The notes: a model not told the origin generated them from the sequence alone. Shown: positions 1 through 8,275, counted from the first letter of the stretch. The stretch is DNA of 64,000 nt from Hyphomicrobiales bacterium (GCA_003135415.1 PLBP01000035.1:195204-259203); one strand, 5' to 3'. Program-made: numbers and translations.

Positions 1-21
1 AGGCGGCCGCCTCAATATCCT

Positions 22-513
22 TTAGCGCGCGGGGCGCAGCTCTAAGCTCGCGACCCCGGCCGCGAGGTTAAGGCCGGTCTGGCCTTGCACCGAAAGCGGC
101 TGCAGGGTCACGGTCCGCTGCGACCCGCCAACCAGTACGTTGGCTCCGACACCGGCGCCGACCGTCGCTTCGCCGCTCGCGCCGCCGTAAGTGCCGGAGA
201 GCGCGGCGACCCGCTGATTGGTCGGCGCATAAACGGTCCAGGCCATTTTGCCGCCCGTGGTCGCACCGACATCGAGACCAAACTTGTGAATGGTGCCGAG
301 ATAGACCTCGCGCCGTCCGCCGCTCGCCGGCGTGAACATGCAGGTCATCTGCTTCTGCGAGCCGATAATGAGCCCGACGCCGCCGGAAACATCGCAATCC
401 AGGGTGCCGGCTTTGACGTGCTCGGGCGCCGCCATCGCGCCGGACGCTGCAAACGCCACGACCATGGACAATGCAGCAGCCGAGCCGATCAGTGCGCTCT
501 TAAAGTTTTTCAT
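22..513 (-). CDS. DUF992 secreted protein
   Basis: A 163-residue protein of unknown molecular function belonging to the alphaproteobacterial DUF992 family. A cleavable signal peptide is visible (Lys at position 2, a hydrophobic stretch to about residue 27, then an Ala-Met-Ala-Ala cleavage region), followed by a Gly/Ala-rich domain with a pair of cysteines (LDCDVSGG and QMTCMF) that could form a disulfide in the periplasm. The ATG at 513 is preceded by GGAGG seven bases upstream, so I prefer it to the in-frame TTG 15 bases further up. A perfect EcfG-type promoter lies at 551-575, which suggests the protein is made under general stress. Family call is confident; function is unknown. Confidence 0.85.
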   Translation of the reverse strand: MKNFKSALIGSAAALSMVVAFAASGAMAAPEHVKAGTLDCDVSGGVGLIIGSQKQMTCMFTPASGGRREVYLGTIHKFGLDVGATTGGKMAWTVYAPTNQRVAALSGTYGGASGEATVGAGVGANVLVGGSQRTVTLQPLSVQGQTGLNLAAGVASLELRPAR

Positions 514-550
514 AGGAACCTCCGTCAATCATACATAGGACGGTGGAAGT

Positions 551-575
551 AACGCTCACCGCTGGCCGCGGTTCC
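551..575 (-). promoter_or_regulatory. EcfG-type promoter for the DUF992 gene
   Basis: Read on the minus strand, GGAAC (575-571) is followed after 16 bases by CGTT (554-551). This is the consensus of the general stress sigma factor EcfG. The predicted start point lies about 30 bases upstream of the ATG at 513. Confidence 0.75.
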
Positions 576-621
576 ATTATCAACATCCGTGCATTATCGA
601 CGATTTGAATAAACCGGCGGG

Positions 622-1167
622 TTAATTGTCGGCGGTCAGCACCGCGCGCGTTTCCTGATCGGGGCCGAAATCATCGAGGCCCTCGATCGACATCAATTCG
701 GCGAGCCGGTTGCGCGCGCGATTGACCCGGCTCTTGATGGTCCCGACGGCGCATTCGCAAATCGCGGCGGCTTCCTCGTACGAGAATCCGGATGCGCCCA
801 CCAGAATCACCGCTTCGCGCTGATCGTCGGGCAGTTGCGCGAGTGCTAAACGCAGTTCCTCGAATTCGAGCCGGCTTGCCTGCTCGGGCTGCGACTTCAT
901 GCTTTCGGCATACATGCCCGTCGCGTCCTCGACCTCGCGCCGGCGCTTGCGATATTCGGAGCGGAATAGGTTGCGCAGGATGGTGAAAAGCCAAGCCGGC
1001 ATGTTCGTTCCCGGTTGAAATGAATCGATATTGGCAAGCGCTCGCAGCACGGTCTCCTGAACCAGATCGTCCGCACGATCGACATTTCCGGACAGCGATA
1101 TGGCGAATGCCCGCAAGTTGGGAATCGCGGCCAAGATCGAATCGCGGGTCTGGTTGTCGAGGCTCAT
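622..1167 (-). CDS. ecfG: General stress ECF sigma factor EcfG
   Basis: A 181-residue sigma factor of the EcfG group, which directs RNA polymerase to general stress promoters in Alphaproteobacteria. Region 2 spans roughly residues 12-78 (RADDLVQETVLRAL, then WLFTILRNLFRSEYRKRRRE) and region 4 roughly residues 105-165 (LAQLPDDQREAV, GFSYEEAAAICECAVGTIKS). The start overlaps the stop of nepR by four bases (ATGA), so the two are translationally coupled. In the known circuit NepR holds EcfG inactive until phosphorylated PhyR captures NepR. The locus arrangement, with phyR divergent, is the canonical one, and the operon carries its own EcfG promoter, which implies positive autoregulation. Confidence 0.96.
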   Translation of the reverse strand: MSLDNQTRDSILAAIPNLRAFAISLSGNVDRADDLVQETVLRALANIDSFQPGTNMPAWLFTILRNLFRSEYRKRRREVEDATGMYAESMKSQPEQASRLEFEELRLALAQLPDDQREAVILVGASGFSYEEAAAICECAVGTIKSRVNRARNRLAELMSIEGLDDFGPDQETRAVLTADN

Positions 1168-1403
1168 GAGCGCGAGTCCTCGTCGGTCAGTTCGACTTTC
1201 GTTTTATCGAATTGTTTTACCAGGTCTGTGATGGTATCCGGGGCCGGCTTCTGCAGATCCGCTTCGTACATTCTGCGAATCAAGACGCCGAGCTTGATCT
1301 GGCCTTCCCGGTCGATGGTCCCCTTCGTGCCATCCCTTCCCCTGCCGCCATCAGAGCCGGAAGAAGAAGACGCCGATCCGGGCTTGTCCTGCTTGTTCTT
1401 CAT
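1164..1403 (-). CDS. nepR: Anti-sigma factor NepR
   Basis: A 79-residue anti-sigma factor that sequesters EcfG. After a low-complexity Ser/Gly-rich N-terminus of about 28 residues comes the conserved two-helix core (REGQIKLGVLIRRMYEADL, then PDTITDLVKQFDK), which is the region that binds EcfG or, competitively, phosphorylated PhyR. An AGG-type ribosome site lies 8-9 bases before the ATG. It is the first gene of the nepR-ecfG operon and is divergent from phyR. Length and position are typical of the family. Confidence 0.93.
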   Translation of the reverse strand: MKNKQDKPGSASSSSGSDGGRGRDGTKGTIDREGQIKLGVLIRRMYEADLQKPAPDTITDLVKQFDKTKVELTDEDSRS

Positions 1404-1479
1404 GCTTCAAACCTCGCCAATCCCGCCGCCCATCCAACGGGACTCCCCCAAAGGCTATACGGCTCAACGTTCAGTCCTT

Positions 1480-1505
1480 AACGTCATACCCGGCGCTCCG
1501 GTTCC
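1480..1505 (-). promoter_or_regulatory. EcfG-type promoter for nepR-ecfG
   Basis: On the minus strand GGAAC (1505-1501), 17 bases, CGTT (1483-1480), an exact consensus match. It drives the nepR-ecfG operon about 75 bases upstream of the nepR start and implies autoregulation by EcfG. Confidence 0.88.
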
Positions 1506-1512
1506 CTCCATG

Positions 1513-1537
1513 GGAACTTTTTTTCCGTGAGGGGGTT
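1513..1537 (+). promoter_or_regulatory. EcfG-type promoter for phyR
   Basis: GGAAC at 1513-1517 and GGTT at 1534-1537 with a 16-base spacer, one mismatch from the consensus CGTT. It sits only eight bases from the nepR promoter and faces the other way, so the pair forms a compact divergent control region. Confidence 0.75.
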
Positions 1538-1571
1538 AGGCATACTGGTGTCTTAGCGGAGGGGGTTTTTC

Positions 1572-2375
1572 GTGTCGAAATCCGAAATTATTGCCCAGCA
1601 TTTGCCCTTCCTGCGCCGTTATGCGCGGGCTTTGACCGGTAGCCAGAAGTCGGGCGATGCCTATGTGACGGCTGTTCTCGAGGCCTTGCTTGAGGAGCCG
1701 GAAAGCTTCCCCGGCGGCCGCGAACCGCGGGTAGCCCTTTACCGTGCCTTCACGAAAGTTTGGGATTCGCTCGCCGAAAAAAATCTTCCCGATCCCGAAG
1801 CCTCGCGTCTGCCGGTTGAAAAGCGGCTGACGCAGCTCACGCCGCGCATGCGGCAGGCTTTCTTGCTGGTGGCACTGGAAGGATTTTCCGAGAAGGAAGC
1901 GGCCGATATCCTCGACGTCGACGTGCCGACGCTCCGCGATTATCTCGATGAGGCGGGCAAAGAACTGGCGGCCGAGATCGCAACCGAAGTGCTGATCATC
2001 GAGGATGAGCCGCTGATTGCTGTCGATATCGAGGGGCTTGTCGAGAACCTCGGGCATAACGTGCTCGGCATCGCGCGCACGCATCGCGAGGCGGTGCGGC
2101 TCGCCAAGACCAAGGCGCCCGGTCTCATTCTCGCCGACATCCAACTCGCCGACGGCAGCTCCGGTCTCGATGCCGTGAACGAGCTGTTGAAATTGTTCGA
2201 AGTGCCTGTCATTTTCATCACGGCGTTTCCCGAGCGTTTTCTCACCGGCGAGCGTCCGGAGCCGGCTTTCCTCATCCCCAAACCGTTCCAGCCGGCGACC
2301 GTTTCGGCCGTGATCAGCCAGGCGCTTTTTTTTGAACGCAATGCGAGGCGGCGCCAACAGCAGGCCGCCAGCTAA
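1572..2375 (+). CDS. phyR: Stress response regulator PhyR
   Basis: A 267-residue protein that releases EcfG from NepR when phosphorylated. Residues 1-130 form a sigma-factor-like domain (an ECF mimic without DNA-binding function) and residues 138-258 a receiver domain, with the acidic pair E144/D145, phosphoacceptor D189 (LILADIQLAD) and the conserved Lys in IPKPF (K237). The start is GTG with GGAGG nine bases upstream. Divergent from nepR-ecfG. No HWE or HisKA_2 sensor kinase, the usual partner, is present in this window, so the kinase must be elsewhere. Confidence 0.96.
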   Translation: MSKSEIIAQHLPFLRRYARALTGSQKSGDAYVTAVLEALLEEPESFPGGREPRVALYRAFTKVWDSLAEKNLPDPEASRLPVEKRLTQLTPRMRQAFLLVALEGFSEKEAADILDVDVPTLRDYLDEAGKELAAEIATEVLIIEDEPLIAVDIEGLVENLGHNVLGIARTHREAVRLAKTKAPGLILADIQLADGSSGLDAVNELLKLFEVPVIFITAFPERFLTGERPEPAFLIPKPFQPATVSAVISQALFFERNARRRQQQAAS

Positions 2376-2413
2376 GGCTGCGATAAATTTCATAAAAGTG
2401 GACTGAAAAAAGA

Positions 2414-2486
2414 TCGGGTGTAACCAGCAAGCGCCGGTCACACCCGAAATACCGGCCTTTTGCGGGGGAGGGGAAAGGAGGCCGGT
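2414..2486. repeat. Two consecutive inverted repeats after phyR
   Basis: TCGGGTGT (2414-2421) pairs with ACACCCGA (2440-2447), with three more pairs inside. Directly after it ACCGGCCT (2451-2458) pairs with AGGCCGGT (2479-2486). Together they could end phyR transcription, but neither is followed by a clean T run, so terminator function is uncertain. Confidence 0.5.
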
Positions 2487-2548
2487 CGCCGAATTAACGC
2501 CGCGGTGGCTATCGGGTTCCCGCGATCAAGCAACCGTGGACGACAGGC

Positions 2549-2574
2549 GGAACCGAATAGGCGTGAGCCGCGTT
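2549..2574 (+). promoter_or_regulatory. EcfG-type promoter for the gene at 2646
   Basis: GGAAC (2549-2553), 17 bases, CGTT (2571-2574), a perfect match. The predicted start point is around 2581, leaving a 65-base leader before the ATG at 2646. Confidence 0.82.
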
Positions 2575-2645
2575 ATCCAGACGAGAAGACAGCCCCGGCC
2601 GAAAGCAAGGCGTTATAGAGGCTGCCGATCATCTGGAGAGCCCCG

Positions 2646-3140
2646 ATGTCGCGCTTCACCCCCCACGTCGCGGGCGGGCTTGCAGTAGGTGTTGCAACCG
2701 CCGTCGCGACAATTTTTACCATCGCCACCGCGACGCATTCCGTCGATCGATCGCCCAAAGCGGATCGTATGCCTACGAATGCCTCGGCGCCGTCCGGCGG
2801 AAAGCATATTAGCGTCGTCGAGATCGTCGGCGTGCACGATGCCGCGATCGTCTATCGCGACCGTGAAGGCCGCGTGCTATTCAGCACCGATCCGATGGCG
2901 AATACCACCGTGGTCACGAAAAATATCCTACTGCCTAAAGTCACGGTTCGCGAAACCGCCCAGTCGCAAGTCGATCGCGTGCCGGTCGAGAAAACGCGAT
3001 CACCGAGCGGCGACAAGCAAGCGCCGACGGAAGGATGCGAATCGGGCCTGAGCCCCGACATCTCCCCAACCTTGCCGACCGCCAAGGATCGCTGCATCGT
3101 GCAGCTTACGCCGACATCCAGCGTCGCCTCGCTGCGATAA
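2646..3140 (+). CDS. Secreted hypothetical protein, stress-linked
   Basis: A 164-residue protein of unknown function. Residues 1-30 contain one hydrophobic stretch (GGLAVGVATAVATIFTIA), a signal peptide or membrane anchor. The centre carries a compact motif resembling small Bradyrhizobium-type proteins (VVEIVGVHDAAIVYRDREGR, about residues 57-76), and the C-terminal half is Pro/Ser/Thr-rich with two cysteines. GGAG eight bases upstream supports the ATG. It lies directly behind phyR and has its own perfect EcfG promoter, so a role in the general stress response is a fair inference; the biochemical role is not known. Confidence 0.8.
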   Translation: MSRFTPHVAGGLAVGVATAVATIFTIATATHSVDRSPKADRMPTNASAPSGGKHISVVEIVGVHDAAIVYRDREGRVLFSTDPMANTTVVTKNILLPKVTVRETAQSQVDRVPVEKTRSPSGDKQAPTEGCESGLSPDISPTLPTAKDRCIVQLTPTSSVASLR

Positions 3141-3221
3141 AAAGGCGCCGCGCCGCGCTGGGAACTGCCGCGCGGCTATAATGGCCGCAAGCTCTCCAAC
3201 GAGGCGCTGAAGGAATTTGAG

Positions 3222-3596
3222 ATGGGCGGCATGGGGACGATCCTCTTGGTGGAAGACGAGGCGCTGATCGCGGTGGCGGCGGCGGAGGCATTGCGCGATC
3301 TCGGGTTCGAGGTCGAGGAGGCCGCGAGCGCGGCGGCGGCGCTTGACTTCGCCAAAGGAAACACCGCGAAGCTCTCGGCCGCTATCATCGACCTCAACCT
3401 GCCGGATGGCAAAGGCGACGCGCTCGCGAAGGAATTGCGGACGCTCAAACCTAGCCTGCCGATCGTGATCGCCACCGGGGAGAGCGGCAAGACGCTCGCC
3501 GGCGATCTGCAGAAGGGCGCGCCGACCACGCTGCTTTCCAAGCCCTACGACAGCGATGGGCTGCGCAAGTCGCTCGTGACGGTGGGGCTGGGTTAG
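3222..3596 (+). CDS. Single-domain response regulator
   Basis: A 124-residue stand-alone receiver domain with no output domain. The acidic pocket (E11/D12), phosphoacceptor D57 (AAIIDLNLPD) and Lys in LLSKPYD (K107) are present. The segment around residue 83 reads IVIATGES, close to the FATG motif of the FAT GUY single-domain regulators that pass phosphate in alphaproteobacterial stress signalling. Its position next to phyR makes that role plausible. The ATG at 3222 has AAGGA seven bases upstream. The reading frame stays open back to the stop of the preceding gene but contains no ATG, GTG or TTG there. Confidence 0.87.
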   Translation: MGGMGTILLVEDEALIAVAAAEALRDLGFEVEEAASAAAALDFAKGNTAKLSAAIIDLNLPDGKGDALAKELRTLKPSLPIVIATGESGKTLAGDLQKGAPTTLLSKPYDSDGLRKSLVTVGLG

Positions 3597-3623
3597 TCTT
3601 CAACCAGGGAAATTGGCAACGCT

Positions 3624-4379
3624 TCAGCCCTTCTTCAAGGTGCGTGAAACGTAAGCCCGAATGCGCTCGAAGGCCTCCGGCGCACACCACAGCTCGTTGA
3701 TCACAGTTTCGAAGCGTTTCGCCTCGTTCGCGCTGCGGTCGGCAACGTGCTGGCGAAGCTGCAATTTCGTGATCGCGAAGGCGTCAGTGCGAATGGCGGC
3801 AAAATGTTCGGCGGCAGCCAACGCACGATTCATGAGATCGTCCGGCTCGATAAGCTCGTCGGCAAGCCCGCGCGGGAGCGCTTCTTCCGGGGAGAAGGTC
3901 GCGCCGGTCAAGAACACGTCTTGAATAAAACGGGCGGCGAGCGTGAAGCGCATGACCTCGAGCGCGATGGTCGGGAACGGCACGCCGACGAGAAGTTCCG
4001 GAATGCCGATGCGGCCCGTGCCCTTCGCCATCAGGCGGCGATCGGCGCAGCAGGCGAGCACGCAGCCCCCGGCGATCGCGTGGCCGTTGACCGCGGCGAC
4101 GACCGGCTTCGGAAAGAAGAACACGGTCACGAATGCCTTGCTCAACGCCGGCAGAAACCTGAGAAAATAATCCGCGCCGCCCTCGAGCGCACGCACGAGG
4201 TCGACCCCAGCGGAGAAAATCTTGCCCTCTCCGGTCAATACAACCGCCTTCGTCTTCGATCTCTTCAGCTCCTCGAAGCGCGCGGCTAGGCCCTCGCAAA
4301 ATTCGACATCCATCGCGTTCGCCTTGCCGTGCCGGAGCGTCACGACGGCAATGTCGCCCTGTTGCGAAATTTCGATCAT
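3624..4379 (-). CDS. Enoyl-CoA hydratase/isomerase family protein
   Basis: A 251-residue crotonase-fold enzyme that should hydrate or isomerise an enoyl-CoA in the cytoplasm. The two oxyanion-hole segments are visible (GKIFSAGVDL about residues 52-61, and NGHAIAGGCVLACCAD about residues 98-113). The usual second catalytic Glu region reads GIPELLVGVPFP. It follows the CoA-transferase gene by 18 bases on the same strand, so the pair probably acts on one acyl substrate. The substrate cannot be told from the sequence. Confidence 0.9.
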   Translation of the reverse strand: MIEISQQGDIAVVTLRHGKANAMDVEFCEGLAARFEELKRSKTKAVVLTGEGKIFSAGVDLVRALEGGADYFLRFLPALSKAFVTVFFFPKPVVAAVNGHAIAGGCVLACCADRRLMAKGTGRIGIPELLVGVPFPTIALEVMRFTLAARFIQDVFLTGATFSPEEALPRGLADELIEPDDLMNRALAAAEHFAAIRTDAFAITKLQLRQHVADRSANEAKRFETVINELWCAPEAFERIRAYVSRTLKKG

Positions 4380-4397
4380 TGGGTTTTCCTTAGCACT

Positions 4398-5603
4398 TCA
4401 GGCGACCACGCCGCGTGCTTTCAACTGCTCGATCTCAGCGGGCTTGTAACCCGCCGCACGCAGCACCTCGTCAGTGTGCTCGCCGATTTCTGGCGCGCGG
4501 CGCGGCGTCACCTTGGCGGCGCCCTCGACCCACACCGGGCTGTTGACGGTGAGCATGGTGTCGTTCTCGAACGGCACCAGCACCTCGCTCACCCGCAACT
4601 GTTTGTCGTCCGGCATGTCGTCGACGATCGCCACCACGCCGAAAACGAGGTTCGCTGCGTCGAGAATCTTTCGCCACTCCGCGAGATCCTTCTCGAGGAA
4701 CGCCTCGTCGAAGATTTCGACGAGGGTACGCGCATTGGCGTGACGGCTCTTCTTGTCGGCGAAGCGCGGATCGTTGATGAGTTCGCCGCGGCCGATGCAT
4801 TGGGAAAATACCGGCCATTGCCGCCCTTCGTTCAAGAGCGACAAAATGAGCCAGCGCCCGTCGCGGCAGCGATAATGATTGGTGAGCGCGTTCACCGCGT
4901 CCTCGCGCGGCGGGCGCGGGGGCACCTTGGCGCCGCAGAGCCGCGCCTGCACAAAGCAGCCATTCGACCACACGCCGTTCGCCATCAGGGAGGTCGTAAC
5001 CTTGCCGCCCTTACCGGTGCGCTCGCGCCGGTAGAGCGCGGTGACGATGCCGCCGAACAGCGACATGGCGGAAGCGTGGTCGCCCATGCCAGGCAGCGAA
5101 CGCGCGGGTGGCCCATTCATATCGGGGCGCATGAGGTCCATCATTCCCGAGCGACCCCACCAGGCGTTCGAGTCGAAGCCGGGCTTATTCGCTTCCTCGC
5201 CGGTCTCGCCGTAGCCGGTGAAGGAGGCGTAGATCAGCCGCTCGTTCAGCGGCGCGAGCTTCTCATGGGTCACACCAAGTCGCGCCCGCACCTCGGGCGG
5301 ATAATTGGTGATGAAGACGTCTGCCTCCGCCGCGAGCCGGTGGATCACGGCTTGACCTTCGGGCTTGGAAAGATCGAGCGCGAGGCTTTTCTTGTTGCGC
5401 GAGTCGAGCAGCCACACATAGTTGTGCGGGCTTGCCGGATAGCCGGGCATAGCGGGCAGTGCACGGTAAGGATCGCCGGCGCCCGGCTGCTCGATCTTGA
5501 TTACCTCGGCGCCGAAATCGGAGAGCACCGTCGCGGCGGCGGGCGCCGCGATGAAGGTCGCGCAATCGATGACCTTCAACCCCTCGAAGATTCGCGAGTC
5601 CAT
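4398..5603 (-). CDS. CaiB/BaiF (family III) CoA-transferase
   Basis: A 401-residue family III CoA-transferase, which moves CoA between carboxylic acids through an aspartyl-CoA intermediate. The N-terminal Rossmann-like start (LKVIDCATFIAAPAAATVLS), the GAEVIKIEQPGAGDPYR segment and the catalytic Asp region (PGMGDHASAM, about residue 172) are present, and length is normal for the family. First gene of a two-gene unit with the enoyl-CoA hydratase. The acid substrate is unknown. Confidence 0.92.
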   Translation of the reverse strand: MDSRIFEGLKVIDCATFIAAPAAATVLSDFGAEVIKIEQPGAGDPYRALPAMPGYPASPHNYVWLLDSRNKKSLALDLSKPEGQAVIHRLAAEADVFITNYPPEVRARLGVTHEKLAPLNERLIYASFTGYGETGEEANKPGFDSNAWWGRSGMMDLMRPDMNGPPARSLPGMGDHASAMSLFGGIVTALYRRERTGKGGKVTTSLMANGVWSNGCFVQARLCGAKVPPRPPREDAVNALTNHYRCRDGRWLILSLLNEGRQWPVFSQCIGRGELINDPRFADKKSRHANARTLVEIFDEAFLEKDLAEWRKILDAANLVFGVVAIVDDMPDDKQLRVSEVLVPFENDTMLTVNSPVWVEGAAKVTPRRAPEIGEHTDEVLRAAGYKPAEIEQLKARGVVA

Positions 5604-5726
5604 CCCTGCCCTTTATTTTTGCGCCGCCCGCCGCGAGCGGCGAACGTTTCGTGAGATGCCAGTGTCAATCGAACCGCGTCGCCGGTCAAATTGTCCGGTC
5701 TCGGCAGTTCACGGCATTCGATAGGC

Positions 5727-5751
5727 GGAACCCCCTGATTTTTCGCGCGTT
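5727..5751 (+). promoter_or_regulatory. Possible EcfG-type promoter at the MFS gene
   Basis: GGAAC (5727-5731), 16 bases, CGTT (5748-5751) is an exact consensus match, but the ATG at 5762 follows so closely that transcription would give a leader of only a few bases. Either the transcript is nearly leaderless or the match is coincidental. Confidence 0.35.
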
Positions 5752-5761
5752 CTCGCTGGCG

Positions 5762-7228
5762 ATGGACGCGCAACCCGCAAAGTCAGCAACCAACGTTTCT
5801 GGGCAGCCAGGCGCGATTGTCGAAACAGATATCCCTGCCCGCCTCGATCGCCTCCCTTGGGGCCGTTTTCATACCCTCGTCGTCACAGCCCTCGGCATCA
5901 CTTGGATTCTCGATGGGCTCGAAGTGACGCTTGCCGGCGCGGTGTCGGGGGCGCTCAAGGAGAGTTACGGGCTGCGGCTCACGAATAGCGAGATCGGTCT
6001 TGCGGCGAGTGCGTATCTCGCGGGGGCCGTGCTCGGCGCCGTTTTCTTCGGCTGGCTGACCGATCGCCTTGGCCGCAAGAAACTCTTTTTCGTTACGCTC
6101 ACGGTTTACTTAATCGCAACCGCCGCAACGGCCTGCTCGTGGAGTTTCTGGAGCTTCGTCCTATTTCGTTTCTTGACCGGCACCGGCATCGGCGGCGAAT
6201 ACACCGCCATCAATTCCGCGATCCAAGAACTCGTTCCGGCGCGCGTGCGTGGCTGGAGCGACCTCGTCATCAACGGCAGTTTCTGGATCGGGGCTGCGAT
6301 CGGCGCCGCCGGATCGATCGTCCTGCTTGATCAGTCGGTCATCGCGCCTACGATCGGCTGGCGCGCGGCGTTTCTGATCGGGGCGATGCTTGGTCTCGTG
6401 ATTTTCTTCATGCGGCTTTGGCTGCCGGAAAGCCCGCGCTGGCTGATGACGCATGGCCGCGCGGCGGAAGCCGAAGCGATCGTGCGCCGGATCGAAGCCA
6501 GACTCGGCGTGGATAATACCGCGAACACCGGCTTTCCGCGCATGCGCCTGCGTTCCCGGCATCACACGCCGCTTTCCGAAGTGGCCGGCACATTGTTTAA
6601 GGATTATCGCCAGCGCACCCTGGTCGGACTCGCGCTGATGACGGCGCAGGCGTTCTTCTACAACGCGATCTTTTTCACTTACGCGCTGGTGTTGACAGAT
6701 TTCTACGCCATTCCATCCGGCGAGGTCGGCTGGTATCTCCTACCTTTCGCAGCCGGAAATTTCATGGGGCCGCTTGTGCTCGGGCGATTGTTCGACGTGA
6801 TCGGACGGAAGCCCATGATCGCATTCACCTATGCGATATCCGGCCTCTTGCTTGCGGGTAGCGGTTATCTTTTCTACGCGGGCGCACTCTCGGCGATCAG
6901 TCAGACCGTGGCTTGGATGGTGATCTTCTTCTTCGCTTCGGCGGCGGCGAGTTCGGCTTACCTCACGGTCGGAGAAACCTTCCCGCTCGAGATTCGCGCG
7001 CTCGCGATCGCGTTCTTTTACGCCATCGGCACCGCGACCGGCGGTGTCGCGGGGCCATGGCTGTTCGGCCACCTGATCGACAGCGGCTCGCGCGGAAGCG
7101 TGTTCATGGGCTATCTTTTGGGATCGGCGCTGATGATCGCAGCTGCGTTCGTTGAAGCGATCTGGGGCATCGCCGCCGAGCGCAAGCCGCTCGAATCAAT
7201 CGCGCGGCCCTTGGCTCTCGCGAACTGA
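5762..7228 (+). CDS. MFS transporter, sugar/aromatic acid type
   Basis: A 488-residue inner-membrane transporter of the major facilitator superfamily with about 12 hydrophobic helices. Diagnostic motifs are GWLTDRLGRKK in the loop after helix 2, PESPRWL at the end of helix 6 and GRLFDVIGRK in the second half, the pattern of the sugar-porter and aromatic-acid symporter groups. I chose the ATG at 5762 because residues upstream of it are Arg-rich and lie in a promoter-like region. It is divergent from the CoA-transferase operon, so it may import a related acid, but this is only inference. Confidence 0.9.
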   Translation: MDAQPAKSATNVSGQPGAIVETDIPARLDRLPWGRFHTLVVTALGITWILDGLEVTLAGAVSGALKESYGLRLTNSEIGLAASAYLAGAVLGAVFFGWLTDRLGRKKLFFVTLTVYLIATAATACSWSFWSFVLFRFLTGTGIGGEYTAINSAIQELVPARVRGWSDLVINGSFWIGAAIGAAGSIVLLDQSVIAPTIGWRAAFLIGAMLGLVIFFMRLWLPESPRWLMTHGRAAEAEAIVRRIEARLGVDNTANTGFPRMRLRSRHHTPLSEVAGTLFKDYRQRTLVGLALMTAQAFFYNAIFFTYALVLTDFYAIPSGEVGWYLLPFAAGNFMGPLVLGRLFDVIGRKPMIAFTYAISGLLLAGSGYLFYAGALSAISQTVAWMVIFFFASAAASSAYLTVGETFPLEIRALAIAFFYAIGTATGGVAGPWLFGHLIDSGSRGSVFMGYLLGSALMIAAAFVEAIWGIAAERKPLESIARPLALAN

Positions 7229-7238
7229 ACGGCGCGCT

Positions 7239-7670
7239 TCATGCCTTGGCGGCGCCCTTCACCGGCCGCGGGCGGATGTTCTCGTCGACGGCAACATAGG
7301 TAAAATTCCCCTCGGTGACGTGGACGAGATCCGACTCTTCGCGCCGCATCACCCAGGCTTCCACATGGACGGTGATGGACGTCGTTCCGATTCGAATGAG
7401 ACTGACGTACACCGACACCACGTCGCCGACATAGACGGGCTTGCGGAAATTCATGGCGTCGATGGCGACCGTGACCGTGCGGCCCTCGGCGGCCTTCGAG
7501 GCGAAGATTCCGCCACCGATGTCCATCTGGCCCAGGAGCCAGCCGCCGAAGATATCGCCGTTCTGATTGGTATTGGCGGGCATGGCGAGCGTGCGGAGCG
7601 AAAGCTCGCCTTGCGGTCCTCCCCCGTCGTTTGTCGGCTTCGCATCGGGCATCAAATTCGTCTCCGTCAT
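7239..7670 (-). CDS. Acyl-CoA thioesterase, hotdog fold
   Basis: A 143-residue cytoplasmic thioesterase resembling the YciA group. The hotdog signature is seen in MPANTNQNGDIFGGWLLGQM, with the Asp of NGDIFGG as the presumed catalytic residue, followed by RPVYVGD-type strand sequence (FRKPVYVGDVVSVYV). It would hydrolyse acyl-CoA to free acid and CoA. It converges on the MFS gene with an 11-base gap. Confidence 0.9.
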   Translation of the reverse strand: MTETNLMPDAKPTNDGGGPQGELSLRTLAMPANTNQNGDIFGGWLLGQMDIGGGIFASKAAEGRTVTVAIDAMNFRKPVYVGDVVSVYVSLIRIGTTSITVHVEAWVMRREESDLVHVTEGNFTYVAVDENIRPRPVKGAAKA

Positions 7671-7704
7671 AGAACCAGGATTGGCAAAAAGCCGCGGGAT
7701 TGAG

Positions 7705-7980
7705 TCAAGCGAGCAAATCCTGGAATTCCGGATGCTTCTTGATATAGGCGGCGACGAAGGGACACTTTGCCACCACCTTCAGCCCTTGCGCGCGCACGGC
7801 TTCCAACTCGCCGCGCACGAGTTTCGAGCCGACGCCATGGCCTTCAAGTTCCTTTGGCACCTTGGTGTGCATCAATGTGATCTTGCCCGGCGCGAGATTG
7901 TACTGCGTGAACGCCGTACGGCCGTCGACCGCAAGCTCGAAGCGATGCAGGTCCTTATTGTCGCGCACTTCATCCGACAA
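7705..7980 (-). CDS. Small GNAT-like N-acetyltransferase
   Basis: A 91-residue member of the short GCN5-related group (YjdJ/NATD1-like). The acetyl-CoA binding strand-loop-helix reads HGVGSKLVRGELEAVRAQ (residues about 48-65), followed by VVAKCPFVAAYIKKHPEF, both typical of this group. The physiological acceptor is unknown. Confidence 0.85.
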   Translation of the reverse strand: MSDEVRDNKDLHRFELAVDGRTAFTQYNLAPGKITLMHTKVPKELEGHGVGSKLVRGELEAVRAQGLKVVAKCPFVAAYIKKHPEFQDLLA

Positions 7981-7993
7981 GCGTTCCTCCCGG

Positions 7994-8275
7994 TCAATGC
8001 GATCGGTCGTGAGGATGATCGAGCCGGTCCTGTTCTACGACCCGGTACTCTCCATCGATGATGCGGTCATTCGTCGCGCCATCGCGGCCGACCGGTGGCC
8101 GGTGGGCGCCGAACAAATAGAAAATCGCTCCGGCGATCGCCAGCACCGGCAGAAGCAGCAGGAAAATGCCGAACGCCAGCACGAAAAGCGCAATCATCAT
8201 CGCAAAGGCAAGCCCTGCGCCGAGCATGATCTGCCAGCGCGGAACGCGAATAAAGCGAATGCGGAATTGCGGCAT
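7994..8275 (-). CDS. Small membrane protein, hypothetical
   Basis: A 93-residue protein with a basic N-terminus (MPQFRIRFIRVPRW), a long hydrophobic segment of about 40 residues that can form two helices, and a charged C-terminal tail. The ATG at 8275 has GAGGTGG upstream at good spacing; an open frame continues further upstream without protein-like sequence. It ends 13 bases before the GNAT gene, so the two may be co-transcribed. No family recognised. Confidence 0.65.
   Translation of the reverse strand: MPQFRIRFIRVPRWQIMLGAGLAFAMMIALFVLAFGIFLLLLPVLAIAGAIFYLFGAHRPPVGRDGATNDRIIDGEYRVVEQDRLDHPHDRSH

Noticed and set aside
3141-3221. Open frame linking the secreted protein gene to the response regulator
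   Set aside because: The frame is open and looks protein-like, but has no ATG, GTG or TTG start, and the ATG at 3222 has a proper ribosome site.
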